From: Fluviicola sp. XM-24bin1
GTDB taxonomy: Bacteria; Bacteroidota; Bacteroidia; Flavobacteriales_D; Crocinitomicaceae
Direction: 5' to 3'
Assembly (NCBI GenBank): GCA_003149635.1
Contig: QCWI01000012.1
Location: 62,001-126,000 of the forward strand
DNA length: 64,000 nt
The translations under genes and the position numbers were made by a program. Under the pieces are notes generated by a model. That model had not been told where the DNA came from, ran no database searches, and saw only the letters and a program-made list of their open reading frames with translations. Shown here one piece after another: positions 35,239-45,770 of the stretch (its first letter is position 1; each line of letters starts with the position of its first letter).

Positions 35239-36690
35239 ATGAAAACCAGAACAAACACTTCACAAATAAAGGATTTCAATTTGGTCATCTTCGGGGGAAA
35301 TGGCGATTTATCAAAAAGAAAGATCATCCCAGCATTGTTCCATCGATTTGCAGCGGAACAACTCAATGTGGAATTTGATATATACTGCGTGAGTCGGTCT
35401 CCACAGGATCGAGACGCCTTCTTAAAAGAGATTGAAGGATTTTTAGGAAACGTTGACTCGAAATTGGTTAAAACGTTTTTCAAACGCCTCAAAATTTTAG
35501 TAGTTCCGAAAAACAATGCGGAAAACTACGCAGAGATGAAGGAGTGTCTGGAAGCCAATTCCAACCGGCAAGCTATCTTCTATTTCTCGGTTCCTTCAGG
35601 AGCTTTTTCTGAGATCTGCACGGCATTGAAAGAGACTGGACTTAGCAAGGAAAACAGCAAGGTAGTATTGGAAAAACCATTGGGTCACAGTTTGAAATCC
35701 AGTGAGGAAATCAACAACATTATCATGTCTGCTTTTGAAGAGCGACAGGTGTTCCGAATTGATCATTACCTCGGGAAAGAGACAGTTCAGAACCTCATGG
35801 TATTGCGTTTCGCTAATCACCTTTTCGAGCGTGCATGGAATGCTGAAAACATTGAAAATATTCAGATTACAGTCGCAGAAAGTTTGGGTGTTGAGAAACG
35901 AGCTGGATACTACGATAAGACGGGAGCATTATTGGACATGATACAAAACCACCTCTTGCAGTTGCTTTGTTTGATTGCCATGGAACCACCTTCCAGTTTA
36001 AACCCGGATACAGTGCGAAATGAAAAGCAAAAAGTGCTCGAATCATTACGACCTTTCACGAAAGAAACGTTGGCTACAGATATCGTTCGCGGACAGTACA
36101 CACGCGGGGCTTCTAATGGGGACAAACTGAATTCCTACCTAGAAGACATTGACGCGTATGACTCAGAAACCGAGACTTTTGTCGCGTTGAAAACGTACAT
36201 CGATAACTGGCGCTGGAAAAACACCCCGGTTTACCTACGAACAGGTAAGAGAATGAAGAAGCGTTACTCTGATATTGTGATCAATTTTAAAGAGTTACCG
36301 CACAACATTTTTCAGGATTCTCAGCATGCTTTGCGCAACAAACTCATCATTCGATTGCAACCGGAAGAACGTATCGAATTGGTTCAGCTGAGTAAAATTC
36401 CTGGGCCGGGAGGATATCGATTCAAGCCGATTTCTTTGAAACTAGACTTCATCGATTCGTTTCAAGATCGCATGCCAGATGCTTACGAACGTTTGATCAT
36501 GGATGTGATTCGAGGGAATCAAACTTTGTTCATGAGATACGATGAACTTGCTTCTGCATGGCGCTGGATTGAATCGATCACGGATAATTGGAAAAAACAC
36601 ACGCCGCTCAAGCTTTACGAATCTGGAACTTGGGGGCCGGGAGATGACGTAATGGATGATAACACACAATGGAAAACATCACCAAAATGA
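35239..36690 (+). CDS. zwf: Glucose-6-phosphate dehydrogenase
   Basis: A 483-residue enzyme that oxidises glucose-6-phosphate to 6-phosphogluconolactone with NAD(P)+. The N-terminal nucleotide loop is FGGNGDLSKRKIIPALF (usual GxxGDLA/SKRK), followed by EKPLGHSLKSSEEIN, the active-site RIDHYLGKETVQN and the C-terminal domain with NWRWKNTPVYLRTGKRM. Length is typical. First gene of a four-gene Entner-Doudoroff operon; its stop overlaps the ATG of pgl (ATGA at 36687-36690). Confidence 0.97.
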   Translation: MKTRTNTSQIKDFNLVIFGGNGDLSKRKIIPALFHRFAAEQLNVEFDIYCVSRSPQDRDAFLKEIEGFLGNVDSKLVKTFFKRLKILVVPKNNAENYAEMKECLEANSNRQAIFYFSVPSGAFSEICTALKETGLSKENSKVVLEKPLGHSLKSSEEINNIIMSAFEERQVFRIDHYLGKETVQNLMVLRFANHLFERAWNAENIENIQITVAESLGVEKRAGYYDKTGALLDMIQNHLLQLLCLIAMEPPSSLNPDTVRNEKQKVLESLRPFTKETLATDIVRGQYTRGASNGDKLNSYLEDIDAYDSETETFVALKTYIDNWRWKNTPVYLRTGKRMKKRYSDIVINFKELPHNIFQDSQHALRNKLIIRLQPEERIELVQLSKIPGPGGYRFKPISLKLDFIDSFQDRMPDAYERLIMDVIRGNQTLFMRYDELASAWRWIESITDNWKKHTPLKLYESGTWGPGDDVMDDNTQWKTSPK

Positions 36691-37346
36691 TACAAGAATT
36701 CGCTTCAAAAGACGCATTAGTTGAGGAATTTGTCTCGTGGTGCCTTGCTGCATTAAAAGCTTCAGTCGACACAAACGGAAGCGCCCGCATCTTACTTTCG
36801 GGTGGAGGAACGCCGGGCCCATCTTACCTCAGAATGAATCTGGATTGTGATTTCCTCGATCGGCTAGAAATTGGTTTGGTGGATGAGCGCTACATTGGAC
36901 AGGAAAGCGAATTCAGTAACGAGCGTTTGTTACGCTCTTGCTTTTCCAATGCTCCTGAATCTGCCATCAAAGGGATGGTGTACGATTTGGATGATTACGA
37001 GAACAATTTGGAACTGTTGAATTCAGAATACAATCATTTCGTAGATCGCACGGACATGGTCATACTTGGAATGGGGCCGGACGGACACACGGCGTCCATT
37101 TTCCCGAACGACGCTCCTTCTGATGAAGCTTTGTTTACCGATAAAAACTTTTTAAATACAAACGCTCCGGCGCACCCTACACAACGAATAACGTGTTCGT
37201 TGGAGCTCCTTCGAAATGCACGAAATATTGCATTGATTATTACAGGCACTCAAAAATTGGAAGTGCTGCAAAGCAATACGCTACAGTTACCTATTCATAC
37301 GGCACTTGAAAAATGCCCAAACATTAACATTTTTTACTCTGAATGA
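36687..37346 (+). CDS. pgl: 6-phosphogluconolactonase
   Basis: A 219-residue enzyme of the SIS-like DevB/NagB family that hydrolyses 6-phosphogluconolactone to 6-phosphogluconate. Motifs: LLSGGGTPGPSYLRM, GLVDERYIGQESEFSNERLL and LGMGPDGHTASIFPN. I chose the ATG at 36687, which overlaps the zwf stop as ATGA, as is the pattern in this operon; an ATG at 36669 adds six residues. Its own stop overlaps the edd start by four bases. Confidence 0.94.
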   Translation: MIQEFASKDALVEEFVSWCLAALKASVDTNGSARILLSGGGTPGPSYLRMNLDCDFLDRLEIGLVDERYIGQESEFSNERLLRSCFSNAPESAIKGMVYDLDDYENNLELLNSEYNHFVDRTDMVILGMGPDGHTASIFPNDAPSDEALFTDKNFLNTNAPAHPTQRITCSLELLRNARNIALIITGTQKLEVLQSNTLQLPIHTALEKCPNINIFYSE

Positions 37347-39220
37347 TGGTACACAAGAAAATTGAAGAAATAACAGAACGAATCCGAAAGCGTAGCGAAA
37401 AAACGCGATCGGAATACGTTGCAGTGAACGAATACAACTTTAAAAATCGCAGGACGCGCGGACAATTGAGCTGTGGAAACTTGGCTCATGGTTTTGCCGG
37501 TTGTGACGCACACGAAAAGCCTTTGATCGCAGAAGGCGTCGAACCCAACTTGGGAATAATTACCGCGTACAATGACATGTTGTCGGCACACAAACCTTAC
37601 GAGCGTTATCCAGACGAATTAAGAGGATATGCGCGTGAAATGAATGCAACCATTCAAGTGGCCGGAGCAACGCCAGCGATGTGCGATGGAGTGACGCAAG
37701 GACAAGCAGGAATGGATCTGTCTTTATTGAGTCGAGACGTGATTGCTTTATCCGCAGCCGTTGGTTTGTCGCACGACATGTACGATGGCGTTGTGAACCT
37801 CGGAATTTGCGATAAAATTGTTCCAGGACTGATGATCGGGAATTTAAGTTTCGGTCATTTTCACGCATTGTTCCTCCCAGGAGGCCCAATGCCGAGCGGA
37901 ATATCAAACGAGGAGAAAGCGCGTATCCGACAAGATTTTGCAGAAGGAAAGATCACACGAGAGGAACTTTTAAAAGGAGAATCCGACTCGTATCATTCAC
38001 CGGGAACATGTACTTTCTACGGAACGGCAAACAGTAATCAAATGCTCATGGAAATCATGGGGATGCAATTGCCAGGATCTAGTTTTGTGAATCCGGGAAC
38101 ACCGATGCGAAATGCCTTGAATCGACATGCGATGAAGGTCTTGTTGGAGAATATCCGCAAGAAGGATTTCGACACTACGATTGGTCAAATTATCGATGAG
38201 AAAAGCATCGTTAACGGGATCATTGGGTTGCTCGCAACGGGAGGATCTACCAATCATACCATCCACTTGATTGCGATTGCGCAGACCGCAGGAATCATCA
38301 TTAACTGGGATGATTTCTCAGAACTTTCGCAGATTGTTCCGTCGCTTTGTAAAGTCTATCCAAACGGAGCGGCAGATGTCAATCACTTCCACGCAGCTGG
38401 CGGTATGGCATTCGTAATGCACACTTTGTTGGATAACGGATTGTTGCATGAGGATGTGAATACCATCATCGGAAAGGGATTGAAACAATACACGCAAGAT
38501 CCGAAGTTGGAAGATGGTGAAATTATTTACCGCGAAGGGCCGACAAAATCCCTTAATGAAAGCATCGTTCGTCCAGTGGAGAATCCATTCCAAGAGACTG
38601 GAGGATTAAAAGTCTTGAAAGGAAATCTCGGAAATGCAGTGATCAAAACATCTGCCGTTTTGCCTAAGAATCATGTAGTAGAAGCAGAAGCCATTGTTTT
38701 TGACGATCAAGATGATCTTTTGAAAGCATTTAAAGCAGGGGAACTGGATCGAGATTTCATTGCCGTAATTCCTTTCCAAGGGCCTCAACAGAAAGGAATG
38801 CCAGAGTTGCACAAACTAACGCCGTCTTTGACCGTACTTCTAAAACGCGGATTCAACGTAGGCTTGGTAACCGATGGACGTATGTCTGGAGCATCTGGAA
38901 AAGTACCTGCAGCAATTCACGTAGTGCCAGAAGCAGCTTGCGGCGGATTGATCGGGAAAATAAAAACAGGAGACAAACTTACTTTGGACGCCGTAAATGG
39001 CGTTTTGCAATGCCATGCTAAAGATCTTGAGAGTCGACCATCACGATCGGTTCCTTACGAGAACATGACGCACGGAAGACCGCTATTCAATCGAATGCGC
39101 GGACTATTATCTAACAGCGAATCTGGAGCCAGTTTCCTACAAAACGAAAGTTATGATACAAAACGATATAGAGAGCGTACTCAAGCAAAACAACAGGATT
39201 CCTGTTGCTACGATTTCTGA
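37343..39220 (+). CDS. edd: Phosphogluconate dehydratase
   Basis: A 625-residue 4Fe-4S dehydratase that turns 6-phosphogluconate into 2-keto-3-deoxy-6-phosphogluconate (KDPG). Features: the [17 protein letters not shown] region and [19 protein letters not shown] near the N-terminus, [20 protein letters not shown], cluster-type Cys in NLGICDKIV, and [20 protein letters not shown] in the C-terminal part. After SESGASFL, where I expect the family to end, about 26 further residues overlap eda in another frame. Whether this tail is real is discussed in the findings. Joined to pgl by an ATGA overlap. Confidence 0.95.
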   Translation: MMVHKKIEEITERIRKRSEKTRSEYVAVNEYNFKNRRTRGQLSCGNLAHGFAGCDAHEKPLIAEGVEPNLGIITAYNDMLSAHKPYERYPDELRGYAREMNATIQVAGATPAMCDGVTQGQAGMDLSLLSRDVIALSAAVGLSHDMYDGVVNLGICDKIVPGLMIGNLSFGHFHALFLPGGPMPSGISNEEKARIRQDFAEGKITREELLKGESDSYHSPGTCTFYGTANSNQMLMEIMGMQLPGSSFVNPGTPMRNALNRHAMKVLLENIRKKDFDTTIGQIIDEKSIVNGIIGLLATGGSTNHTIHLIAIAQTAGIIINWDDFSELSQIVPSLCKVYPNGAADVNHFHAAGGMAFVMHTLLDNGLLHEDVNTIIGKGLKQYTQDPKLEDGEIIYREGPTKSLNESIVRPVENPFQETGGLKVLKGNLGNAVIKTSAVLPKNHVVEAEAIVFDDQDDLLKAFKAGELDRDFIAVIPFQGPQQKGMPELHKLTPSLTVLLKRGFNVGLVTDGRMSGASGKVPAAIHVVPEAACGGLIGKIKTGDKLTLDAVNGVLQCHAKDLESRPSRSVPYENMTHGRPLFNRMRGLLSNSESGASFLQNESYDTKRYRERTQAKQQDSCCYDF

Positions 39221-39716
39221 ATTGAAGCAAGTAGATGAATACTACGAGAAGTTGAAATCGCAAGGAATCTCGTGCATTGAAATTACATTGAGAAGTGATG
39301 TTGCTTGGGATGCGATCGCCTTGTTCAAAGAAAAATACGGACATGAATTCCAAGTGGGAGTAGGAACTATTGTTTCGCCTGATGACATTCTGAACTGCGT
39401 AAAGTTGAAAGTAGATTTTATGGTAAGTCCGGGACTCACGAGTTCTATGATCCAGCAATTCGATTTTAGCGGAATTCCTTTCTTACCGGGAGTTTCTACT
39501 CCGAGTGAAATCATCCGTGGTATTGATATGGGATGGCAATATTTTAAATTCTTCCCTGCGCATCTTTTTGGTGGTGCCAAAGCTCTTGAAACGTACAGCG
39601 GCATTTTTAAGGATGTTCGCTTCTGCCCAACCGGAGGAATCAATGCCGACAACTATGAGGATTACCTCGCCTTGAATAATGTGATGTCAGTAGGTGGAAG
39701 CTGGCTCTTGAAATAA
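39153..39716 (+). CDS. eda: KDPG aldolase
   Basis: A 187-residue 2-keto-3-deoxy-6-phosphogluconate aldolase, which splits KDPG into pyruvate and glyceraldehyde-3-phosphate. Motifs: [25 protein letters not shown] with the catalytic Glu, VGVGTIVSPDD, FLPGVSTPSEI and the Schiff-base lysine in YFKFFPAHLFGG; it ends at GGSWLLK, some 20 residues shorter than most family members, which continue past GGSW. Its ATG lies 68 bases before the edd stop. It closes the Entner-Doudoroff operon. Confidence 0.93.
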   Translation: MIQNDIESVLKQNNRIPVATISELKQVDEYYEKLKSQGISCIEITLRSDVAWDAIALFKEKYGHEFQVGVGTIVSPDDILNCVKLKVDFMVSPGLTSSMIQQFDFSGIPFLPGVSTPSEIIRGIDMGWQYFKFFPAHLFGGAKALETYSGIFKDVRFCPTGGINADNYEDYLALNNVMSVGGSWLLK

Positions 39717-40193
39717 TTTTTAGACAAAGAAGATTACCGGGCAACCAATTAGTAGGTTCCAAATACGTCCATTTGACCTTACCTTGAAATGTTTTAGTTG
39801 ATGGTTGTTCGGTAGTTTTTGTCTGTCAGTCCGTCAATCCATTAGTATTTCCTGAATTAAAAAAAGGGACTTCAGACCTTCCAATGAATTCCGAAGTCCT
39901 TTTCGGCATGCGTCTAAAACTATCTGACTAACTAACAATCATAACATGTGACTTCATTTACAAAGCGTGAAATGAAGAATCTCCCTAACTATGAATAACT
40001 GTTGGTACAAAGCTAAATCAGGATGATTGAATATTGCGTCTTTTGGGTGTGACAAAGCGTGAACAAGTCCTAAAAATCATTGTCTTACGTTTTTCCATGG
40101 TAGCTATTTGGCAATAACGCATAATTGCAAACGAAATCTAACCATCCCGAATCTCTCATTTTCACTATCTTCACACCAATCAACGCCCTCAAA
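39717..40193. other. Intergenic region after the Entner-Doudoroff operon
   Basis: 477 bases without a convincing gene. Apart from the hairpin at 39867-39903 I see no RNA gene, repeat or strong promoter box. The bases 40125-40193 are in frame with the WG-repeat gene but would start at a TTG and lack a signal peptide. Confidence 0.5.
39867..39903 (+). terminator. Likely terminator of the zwf-eda operon
   Basis: GGACTTC (39867-39873) pairs with GAAGTCC (39893-39899), followed by four T; an A-run precedes it. The 19-base loop makes it weaker than a standard terminator. It lies 150 bases after eda. Confidence 0.5.
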
Positions 40194-41378
40194 ATGAAAC
40201 TACTACTTACTACCCTTACCCTACTTTCTTCGATGCTGACTTTCGCAGCCAACAAACCATATCAAGCCATTGATACCAGCGGCAAAGTAATTTTCGAAAT
40301 TGAAGCGGAGCGTGTATATGCTTTTAGCAATGGCATGGCGAGAATTCAGCAAGTGAACCTAGTCAATAACGAATGGGTTCGCGGCAAAGGATACATCAAT
40401 AAGAAAGGTGAAGTGGTCATTCCGTGCATCTATGACAAAGTGCAGGATTTTGTCGACGGGAGAGCATGGGCACGAAAGAAGGATACAAAGAATTGGACGC
40501 TCCTTGACCAGCAAGGAAATGAAATCCCAACGAATGGATACGAGAAGGTTGGATACATCATGGAAGGATATTCCGATCGCATCGCCGTGTACAAAGACGG
40601 ATTAATGGGTTGGATTGATCGAGATGGGAAGGAGGTAATTCCTTGCCAATATTTGGGAAGTTCCACCTTCGATAAAGAATTTGGATTGGCCTGCGTAACG
40701 AAATCTGGCGGGAATGAGGTATATGGATTTATTGATAAACAAGGGGAAACGGTGATCCCATTTCGGTACAAGCAAGCCGGACATTCATCCTTTCACAATG
40801 GACATTGCCGCGTCACCGTGAATGGAAAAACAGTACTGATTAATGAAAAGGGGGAAGTGCAATTCACACCGAAATACAATTCTCTTCAGAATTTCAGTCA
40901 CGGACTCATGGCCGTTGCCACCAAACCGAATCGTAAAGGATGGGGATATTGCAACTTGAAAAACGAAATGGTGGTGCCAGGGGTTTACGATTACGCCACT
41001 ACATTTAACGAAGATGGTTATGCAGTGATTGAACAAGCCAATAACAAAGGAATGATCAACAACGAAGGAACCCTTTTACTGAAGATGAACTACGAAACCA
41101 TCTATGCTGATGTTACGGAAGATGGCTATATCTGTGGTGTGCATCATACCAAGGAAGCCGCCTCTTTGGCAAATACTCCGAAAGATTACTTCGATGCCAA
41201 TCTGAATCCTGTAGATGTTGGAGATGCTACACTTATGTCGGCAAATGGAGGAAATCGCATTCCATTTACGCTCAACGGAAAACGCGGATTCATGAATCGA
41301 AATTTCGAAATCGTAATCCCAGCCAATTACAAAAAAGCGACAGCTTTTAATGATGGAATCGCCTTGGTGTTGATGTAA
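40194..41378 (+). CDS. WG-repeat protein, exported
   Basis: A 394-residue protein with a signal peptide (MKLLLTTLTLLSSMLTFAAN). The rest is a chain of WG-type repeats of about 25-50 residues, e.g. YKDGLMGWIDRDGKEVIPC, VYGFIDKQGETVIPFRY and KGWGYCNLKNEMVVPGVYD, each with Gly-Trp/Tyr/Phe turns and an IP step. The repeats form a beta-rich scaffold of unclear role. I set the start at ATG 40194 where the signal begins. It meets the S8 peptidase gene tail to tail with one base between the stops. Confidence 0.9.
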   Translation: MKLLLTTLTLLSSMLTFAANKPYQAIDTSGKVIFEIEAERVYAFSNGMARIQQVNLVNNEWVRGKGYINKKGEVVIPCIYDKVQDFVDGRAWARKKDTKNWTLLDQQGNEIPTNGYEKVGYIMEGYSDRIAVYKDGLMGWIDRDGKEVIPCQYLGSSTFDKEFGLACVTKSGGNEVYGFIDKQGETVIPFRYKQAGHSSFHNGHCRVTVNGKTVLINEKGEVQFTPKYNSLQNFSHGLMAVATKPNRKGWGYCNLKNEMVVPGVYDYATTFNEDGYAVIEQANNKGMINNEGTLLLKMNYETIYADVTEDGYICGVHHTKEAASLANTPKDYFDANLNPVDVGDATLMSANGGNRIPFTLNGKRGFMNRNFEIVIPANYKKATAFNDGIALVLM

Positions 41379-41379
41379 T

Positions 41380-44300
41380 TTACTTCTTCACAACGCGCAG
41401 CACGCTTGTACCCACATCCGAACGAACCTTCAGGACATATACCGCTGGTTCCTTTGGAAGCTCCAAAGTCTCTATTGATGTATTTACGAAATGTTTCGAA
41501 TACAAATGCTGCCCCAATGCAGAGTACACCTCAACATCGATTTCGGATTTCACCTGATCGAATTGCAGGGTTACCTCATCCTTTGTTGGATTCGGATAGC
41601 AGGCAATATTCTCCACGAGGAGTTCATTCAGAGAAGAAGTATTGAAGACCAAACATGCGGAGGTATCCGTACATCCGTTTTCAGTCACCTGCACTGCGTA
41701 TTCTCCATCCATCGAAGGCACAAAAGTTTGATTCGTCTCACCAGCAATTGGAGCGTATCCATTCAAGCAATCTAGCCATTGATATTGTGCGTTCGTCACC
41801 ACAGCATCTATTTGAAGCCCGTTTTGCACAATTCCCGTTTCCACCTGTACCTCGTTTACGATAATCGTATCCGATATCAATGTACACTGACTACTAATCG
41901 CATACATGAAGTAGATTTCATCACCCGCCGATGCCGTTGGGAAATAGTACGATGAATCCAATCCAAAGACAACCAAATTTCCATTCAAATAACCATCTAC
42001 AGGAACACCATTGTTGTTAGCATTAACGATAACAGAATCGCCCTCACAGATCTCAATTGGCGCCAAAGAAGGTTGATCTTCCCAAACATAGATGTAGTCG
42101 GTGTAAATCAACGTATCGCTCCCCACACTATTGAATGCGATTAACTGGGCTGAGTACCATCCTGGAGCATTGAACATTACTTCTGGATTGTTAGAAGAAC
42201 TAGAAGTTCCGTTTACATAAGTAACTGTATTCGGTTGGAAGCTCCAATTGTAAGCCGTAGCATTTTGTGAAGTGTTGTTCATATTCGCTGTCGCATTCGG
42301 ACATACCTGATTGGTACTTGCAAAGTAATCCGCAGTTGGCCCGATAGCAATATTTACATCGTCAATGGCCCAGTCCGACGTCCACGTGCCACCCATAATT
42401 CCTCTTATCACCACAACAACCTGTTGACCGCTAAACGGCGATAAATCAACCGACGCCTGAATCCACAAGTCTCCTTGCTCACCAATCACGGGAGTCATTG
42501 CATCTTCAATCAACACCCCATCAGCGATTACATCAACGTGCAATTCTCCAATCGCTGCTCCATAGGCATGATACCAGAAGGTCATTTCCGCTTGATTGAC
42601 ACCTGTTAGATCAATACACGGCGAATGCAAGTTTGCAGCAACGTTTACACACGGGCCCGACCCTTCTAAATACAAATACTTGCCATTTCCTGTGGTATGA
42701 TCCCCGGAAGGCCCCGTATTCGCTGATCCTGTTGCTCCGCTGTGCGTTCGCCAATCGATTTCATCGCCCGTACCGTTTGGAACATTGTACCAGCCATTTT
42801 GCATGTTACAGTTCACAAGTTCACAATCCCAAGAAGTGCTACAGTTGGTAAAACTATCGAAGACTTCGAAGATGTTTGGCCCGGAAGATGTACTAGCATA
42901 CACCCAAACAGAATCGGTAATCGTGTCATTCATGAGAATCGCATCTCCTGCAAATTCAGTCCAAGCTTCAATGTTATTTCCGCCCAGATTAAAGCTGGTC
43001 GTATTTGAAAAAGTAACGTCGTATTCACCACCACTTGGAATAGTAGCGTAGAAGACTTCTTGCGTAATCGGGCCTCCGTTAATTCGATAGGCCACTGGAA
43101 TGGAATCGACAGCGTTAACACCCCAATTACGCACCTTGATACTCACGTTCAAAGCACCCGCCATACAGTCGGGAACGTTATCCACCCCAGGACTTACAAC
43201 GTCCAGTGATCCCAAATCGTTCATGTTACAATTAAAGTCTACAGGGTCTCGTTCAATGGCGATCACACGGCGGCTCGTTACTCCGTTTTGAACTACTGCA
43301 ATTGAAATGTATTCTGTATCCGTCAATGACAGTCCGTTCAAAACGATTGTGGTATTTGTTGTGTATGCCACGGAATCCATGTAATCACCAACAATGCGAT
43401 AAACAACATACCCATCCGCATTCGGGAAGGCGTCCCACGAAAACAGTGAAGAATCTGCACACGACCAAATCAATTCAAGGTTTTGGGGTAATTCGGAAAT
43501 ACTAAACGGGGCATCGCTTTCACCCACAGTCGTTCCTCTTTCGACACGGATCAATGCTTGATCGGTCAAATCTTGCGGCACTGTCCAATCGTAAAAACGG
43601 CTGTCCTGCCCTACTCCAGTTGCAACAGAGCTCCATGATGTTCCGCCGTCGTTGCTATATGAGATATCGAAAGTCAAAGTGCTGTCACAAGCATCCCAAC
43701 GCAATCGTTCCGTCTCACCCGGCACTAATTTTTCGCCTCCGTGTGGGTGCGTCAAGACGATTTCATCCATTACAAATTCATACGTCATGAAATACAATTG
43801 TGGCCCCTGTGGCACCATCGTTCCCGTTACGGTCAACGCATAATTTCCAGCCACGGGATCAGTGATTGTCACCTGTTCGTGATTGTTCAGTGTATCCGTC
43901 GCTCGTAATGCATTCATGTCTAAAAGCACCGGATCGAACGTAGGATTCAATACCCAAGGCTGATAGGCCGTCGCAGTTGGATCTTCCAGAACAATATCCA
44001 AATCGTTCACCAAAGATCTTGAGGTAATCCCTGCGGTTGCTTCCCAATCTACCCAGTACACCATCACTTTCAACTCACGAACATTTGCCGGAACGGTGAT
44101 CGTATGTTGTTGCGATGAACCTTGAGATACAAAATTGTTCTCGTGCTGCCCAAAACGAATGACTTCAAAAGCACGACGCGCGTTGACATGACCAAAACCT
44201 GTTTGGAAATCAGGCCCAGGATTTTGCATGTCGTCGGCAGTATTCATGATGACCGCTTTGAGCAATCCGGCCTGCGGTGTGATATTGCTGTTGTATGTTC

Positions 44301-45621
44301 GATACGCCTGATTAAGCTGCGCGAAAACCCCTGCGAGATTCGGTGAGGCATGTGAGGTTCCACCTGGCCCGGGAGCAACAATGTGTGGCAAAATTCGACC
44401 ATCTTTCGCCGGTCCACGACTGCTGAATCCGGTTAAATCTCCGTCATTATTGGAAGACCCGACAGCAAAAATGTTCTTCGCCATTTTTGGCATTCCGGTG
44501 ATATTCCCCCATCCTGCGGTTCCGACATAACAATTGCTGCTTCCTGCATTTCCCGCCGAATGTGTAATGATCCATTCAGGGTTGTTTCGAACATCAAAAT
44601 CATAGTTGTATGATCCAGAATTGTAGGTTTCCGAACTTGATGGACAACCCCAACCGTACGAACGATTCGTAATGACGATGTTGCTATTTACTGCTTCTGT
44701 GGTTCCTACTCCTCCAGAAAATAATGTCGCCCCGAATGCCGTTCCTTGTTCCTTTGGATCGATATTTCCGGCCTTCGCAATTCGCGCCGAAACACTGGTT
44801 TTATGACTTCCAACCGAAGTTCCGTTTTCATACATACGATCGATTCTTGAGCGATAATTCGGATTTTCAATAGTATCTAGAATTCCACCTTCATCCACAG
44901 CGATATTCACTCCTGAACCGTCGAAATAATAGTTCTTCCCTGGATTATTGGATACATACGTACTGATAATTCGCTCGGATTCTTCCTTAATCCCCTCGTC
45001 CTCAATTGGCGCTTCGATGAACTCAATGTATTGCACCAAGGGATGCTCCGCCAAGAGGATTAATGTTTCGAGGTTCGACGAAAGGGTCACGATGGATCGC
45101 TCGTTATTGACTTCTGATATCTCTACTTGAAAATCGGAGAGTAAAGCTTCGAAACTTATTTGATCAGACGATTCCCAGAATAACACGTTTACTTGCGCTG
45201 CACTTTGATTGCCTGCATATTCCGGCACAATGCCATTCATCAAATCATCCGATAGCTTCCAATCGATTGGGACGCGTTTGATGTGGCGCACATTCAATGC
45301 AGAAAGAACATTCTGCGTAATGTTTGGATCTACTTTGGCAATCCATGCATAATTGGGAATGTATTTGATGAGCTCACACCCATGTTGAGCGCATGCATCT
45401 TTTTGATCGTTCGTAGGAATTCCGTTGAATTGAACTAGCACATAGGCCTTTCCCTCAAAATGCGCGGAAATATCAGACGCGAATTCTTCAAAATTACTTC
45501 GTAAATCTCCTGAAATCATAGAAGCTTCGCTCCCAGCATGAATGAGATAATTTCTGGAATAGTCTTGAGCAAATAACGACGCCGAAGCAAACAGTGTCAT
45601 TATGAATACAGAGAGTTTCAT
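41380..45621 (-). CDS. S8 family serine peptidase, T9SS kind A
   Basis: A 1413-residue secreted protein. A signal peptide (residues 1-18) precedes a pro-region (to about 230). The subtilase domain has catalytic Asp243 (VNIAVDEGGILD), His273 (VGSHKTSVSARIA) and Ser423 (GGTSHASPNLAG), plus the oxyanion-hole Asn region HSAGNAGSSN. Further domains: a P-domain/jelly-roll region, fibronectin-like (FISYSND-type: TFDISYSNDGGTSW) and CARDB-like segments, a MAM-like region (WYHAYGAAIGELHVDVIADG), a PKD region and a kind-A sorting tail (ACYPNPTKDEVTLQF). It should be a surface or free protease. The ATG 45621 is used; a TTG precedes it. Confidence 0.93.
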   Translation of the reverse strand: MKLSVFIMTLFASASLFAQDYSRNYLIHAGSEASMISGDLRSNFEEFASDISAHFEGKAYVLVQFNGIPTNDQKDACAQHGCELIKYIPNYAWIAKVDPNITQNVLSALNVRHIKRVPIDWKLSDDLMNGIVPEYAGNQSAAQVNVLFWESSDQISFEALLSDFQVEISEVNNERSIVTLSSNLETLILLAEHPLVQYIEFIEAPIEDEGIKEESERIISTYVSNNPGKNYYFDGSGVNIAVDEGGILDTIENPNYRSRIDRMYENGTSVGSHKTSVSARIAKAGNIDPKEQGTAFGATLFSGGVGTTEAVNSNIVITNRSYGWGCPSSSETYNSGSYNYDFDVRNNPEWIITHSAGNAGSSNCYVGTAGWGNITGMPKMAKNIFAVGSSNNDGDLTGFSSRGPAKDGRILPHIVAPGPGGTSHASPNLAGVFAQLNQAYRTYNSNITPQAGLLKAVIMNTADDMQNPGPDFQTGFGHVNARRAFEVIRFGQHENNFVSQGSSQQHTITVPANVRELKVMVYWVDWEATAGITSRSLVNDLDIVLEDPTATAYQPWVLNPTFDPVLLDMNALRATDTLNNHEQVTITDPVAGNYALTVTGTMVPQGPQLYFMTYEFVMDEIVLTHPHGGEKLVPGETERLRWDACDSTLTFDISYSNDGGTSWSSVATGVGQDSRFYDWTVPQDLTDQALIRVERGTTVGESDAPFSISELPQNLELIWSCADSSLFSWDAFPNADGYVVYRIVGDYMDSVAYTTNTTIVLNGLSLTDTEYISIAVVQNGVTSRRVIAIERDPVDFNCNMNDLGSLDVVSPGVDNVPDCMAGALNVSIKVRNWGVNAVDSIPVAYRINGGPITQEVFYATIPSGGEYDVTFSNTTSFNLGGNNIEAWTEFAGDAILMNDTITDSVWVYASTSSGPNIFEVFDSFTNCSTSWDCELVNCNMQNGWYNVPNGTGDEIDWRTHSGATGSANTGPSGDHTTGNGKYLYLEGSGPCVNVAANLHSPCIDLTGVNQAEMTFWYHAYGAAIGELHVDVIADGVLIEDAMTPVIGEQGDLWIQASVDLSPFSGQQVVVVIRGIMGGTWTSDWAIDDVNIAIGPTADYFASTNQVCPNATANMNNTSQNATAYNWSFQPNTVTYVNGTSSSSNNPEVMFNAPGWYSAQLIAFNSVGSDTLIYTDYIYVWEDQPSLAPIEICEGDSVIVNANNNGVPVDGYLNGNLVVFGLDSSYYFPTASAGDEIYFMYAISSQCTLISDTIIVNEVQVETGIVQNGLQIDAVVTNAQYQWLDCLNGYAPIAGETNQTFVPSMDGEYAVQVTENGCTDTSACLVFNTSSLNELLVENIACYPNPTKDEVTLQFDQVKSEIDVEVYSALGQHLYSKHFVNTSIETLELPKEPAVYVLKVRSDVGTSVLRVVKK

Positions 45622-45770
45622 CAATTAACCGGTTTAGGGATGCATGAAGATACGGATAAATTCAACTGAAAAGAAGCAATTAACCCACTGGTAAACTTGT
45701 GTTAACGTCTTATAAGGCATTCACTACTTTGTTTAAACCTAAATGTATAATCTGATGCGACAATTAAATT

